Source: Verrucomicrobiia bacterium DG1235
GTDB taxonomy: Bacteria > Verrucomicrobiota > Verrucomicrobiia > Opitutales > Opitutaceae
Length of the DNA stretch: 64,000 nt
Assembly (NCBI GenBank): GCA_000155695.1
Contig: DS990592.1
Location: forward strand, 1,388,556 to 1,452,555
Reading direction: 5' to 3'
How positions within the stretch are numbered: position 1 is the first letter of the stretch; each line of letters starts with the position of its first letter. A program made the translations under genes and the position numbers. Shown piece by piece: positions 63,124-64,000 of this stretch. The notes below the pieces were generated by a model, which saw nothing but the letters and a program-made list of their open reading frames with translations, made no database searches and had not been told where the DNA came from.

Positions 63124-64000
63124 TCACGGCAACTGGCCGAATTGCGACCGGTACTCTTTCACCACTTGAGCCAAGTCACGAGCAGCGATCTTCGGCTGCT
63201 TGCGCGCTCGTTTGATCCAATTCGCAGCGTCTGCCGCGTCGCCATTGCTGATTGCGTAGCGCGCCAGGAGAACAACCGCGACGGGATGGTTGGGATCGAT
63301 CTTCACCACTTCATGCAATGCCACAACGCCTTCTTCCAGGCGCTCCTGTTTGAAGTAGACCAGCGCCAGTTCCATCGACGCGGTGGAGTCCTCCGGCAAG
63401 TTTCGTCGAGCGAAGGCGAAAGATGCAGCTGCCGCTTCGAATCGTCCGGCCGCTGCATATCGACGACCTTTCTCGAGGTGCAACACTGGAGCCTCGGGAC
63501 AGTTCGCCAGTCCAGCATCCAGAGCTCGGTTTGCCGCGGGCATGTCGCCGATCGCCTTGAGCACTCTGACCAAATAGCTCCAATTATCCGGTTCCTTAGG
63601 ATCTATCTGGGCGGCGCGTTCAAGGTAAGTGCGGGCGGACGTCATTTCGCCTAGGTCCGACATGAGGTTCCCCAGCAGGCGAATAGGAAGATCGTCGTTG
63701 GGAGCGATGGTCACGGCACGTTCGAGCAGCTGGCGGGCGCGAGCGTGATTGTTGCTGGGATCTGCAGCCGAGGCTGCCACTGACAATCGATACGGATCGT
63801 AACATTCCGCCATCAAGTCGTCTATCCAGGGATCGGGCATCTCTCGCTGACGTCCTGCGTCTTGAGCCCGAAGCTTGTATTCTGCTACCGCTGTCTCGTT
63901 CCCGAGCCGTTCCTCGATGCTGATCAACAAACCCCAAGCCGGAGCGAATTGTGGCTGGCGCTGCACGAATTGGAGCAAACGTTGGCGCGCTGCATCAGGA
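63124..64000 (-). CDS. TPR-repeat protein (N-terminus outside window)
   Basis: At least 291 residues; the frame stays open to the right edge (PDAARQRLLQFVQRQPQFAP and beyond), so the first visible TTG at 63978 is not the start. Tetratricopeptide repeats of about 34 residues are visible: ARQLLERAVTIAPNDDLPIR, ARTYLERAAQIDPKEPDNW, VVALHEVVKIDPNHPVAVVL. TPR arrays hold other proteins together; a large TPR protein with upstream domains (e.g. a DUF-type or sulfatase-like module) cannot be judged here. It converges on the receptor gene. Confidence 0.8.
   Translation of the reverse strand, partial: PDAARQRLLQFVQRQPQFAPAWGLLISIEERLGNETAVAEYKLRAQDAGRQREMPDPWIDDLMAECYDPYRLSVAASAADPSNNHARARQLLERAVTIAPNDDLPIRLLGNLMSDLGEMTSARTYLERAAQIDPKEPDNWSYLVRVLKAIGDMPAANRALDAGLANCPEAPVLHLEKGRRYAAAGRFEAAAASFAFARRNLPEDSTASMELALVYFKQERLEEGVVALHEVVKIDPNHPVAVVLLARYAISNGDAADAANWIKRARKQPKIAARDLAQVVKEYRSQFGQLP

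Noticed and set aside
1-64000. CRISPR arrays, tRNA/rRNA genes, insertion sequences, prophage
   Set aside because: Scanned intergenic stretches for regular repeats, cloverleaf arms and transposase motifs; none seen.

Overview
The window reads as chromosomal DNA of a marine, heterotrophic, Gram-negative bacterium of the Verrucomicrobiota, most likely class Opitutae (Pelagicoccus/Puniceicoccus-like). This rests on three things seen here. There is a VPDSG-type sorting tail. There is a very long TonB-dependent receptor whose mature N-terminus reads FELSPFEVTADESNGY. A GMC oxidoreductase sits beside a Tat-exported gluconate-dehydrogenase-type small subunit. Coding density is high, many starts lack a clear Shine-Dalgarno, and no rRNA, tRNA, CRISPR array, insertion sequence or prophage is visible. 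The taxonomic placement is inference.

1-3,130: pgsA (cut by the left edge), coaD and an iron-dependent alcohol dehydrogenase, then a palindrome-rich gap with a probable 46-residue membrane protein. 3,129-7,958: a five-gene operon of three small exported WxL-like subunits, a PapD-like chaperone and an outer-membrane usher, which I read as an unusual chaperone-usher surface fibre. 7,963-11,009: queC-queD-queE-recF on the minus strand (preQ0 synthesis plus recombination). 11,339-16,121: a VPDSG-CTERM protein with a perfect terminator, then a YbbA/YbbP-type ABC exporter divergent from a TesA-like esterase. 16,140-20,276: a 1,378-residue exported beta-propeller/FnIII/BACON protein.

20,532-29,894: an enlarged adenylosuccinate synthetase, an alginate-lyase-like protein with panE, a lipid-kinase/glycosyltransferase/FKBP cluster, and a fusion of a dCTP-deaminase-like region to a LOG-family nucleotide hydrolase. 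29,930-38,706: putA, purD, a lipoprotein that looks like a caspase fold without its catalytic pair, and the two-gene mannosylglycerate pathway. 38,871-44,453: a minus-strand run (VanZ/LamG, glpK, maf, TonB-like, hydrolase, GNAT). 44,620-50,441: an MscS channel, a PRC-barrel protein, a ThiS/MoaD-like protein with a BNR-propeller partner, and galK divergent from a XylR-type regulator.

50,489-64,000: an S9 peptidase, a thioredoxin-fold protein, a complete TRAP transporter (P, Q, M), the GMC/gluconate-dehydrogenase pair, a 1,201-residue TonB-dependent receptor with its own operator-like promoter and terminator, and a TPR protein cut by the right edge. Together these suggest an organism that degrades and imports polysaccharides and sugar acids, balances salt with mannosylglycerate and MscS, and builds a surface fibre. 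The points most worth follow-up are the WxL-like chaperone-usher operon, the DCD-LOG fusion, the caspase-like pseudoenzyme lipoprotein and the mannosylglycerate operon.
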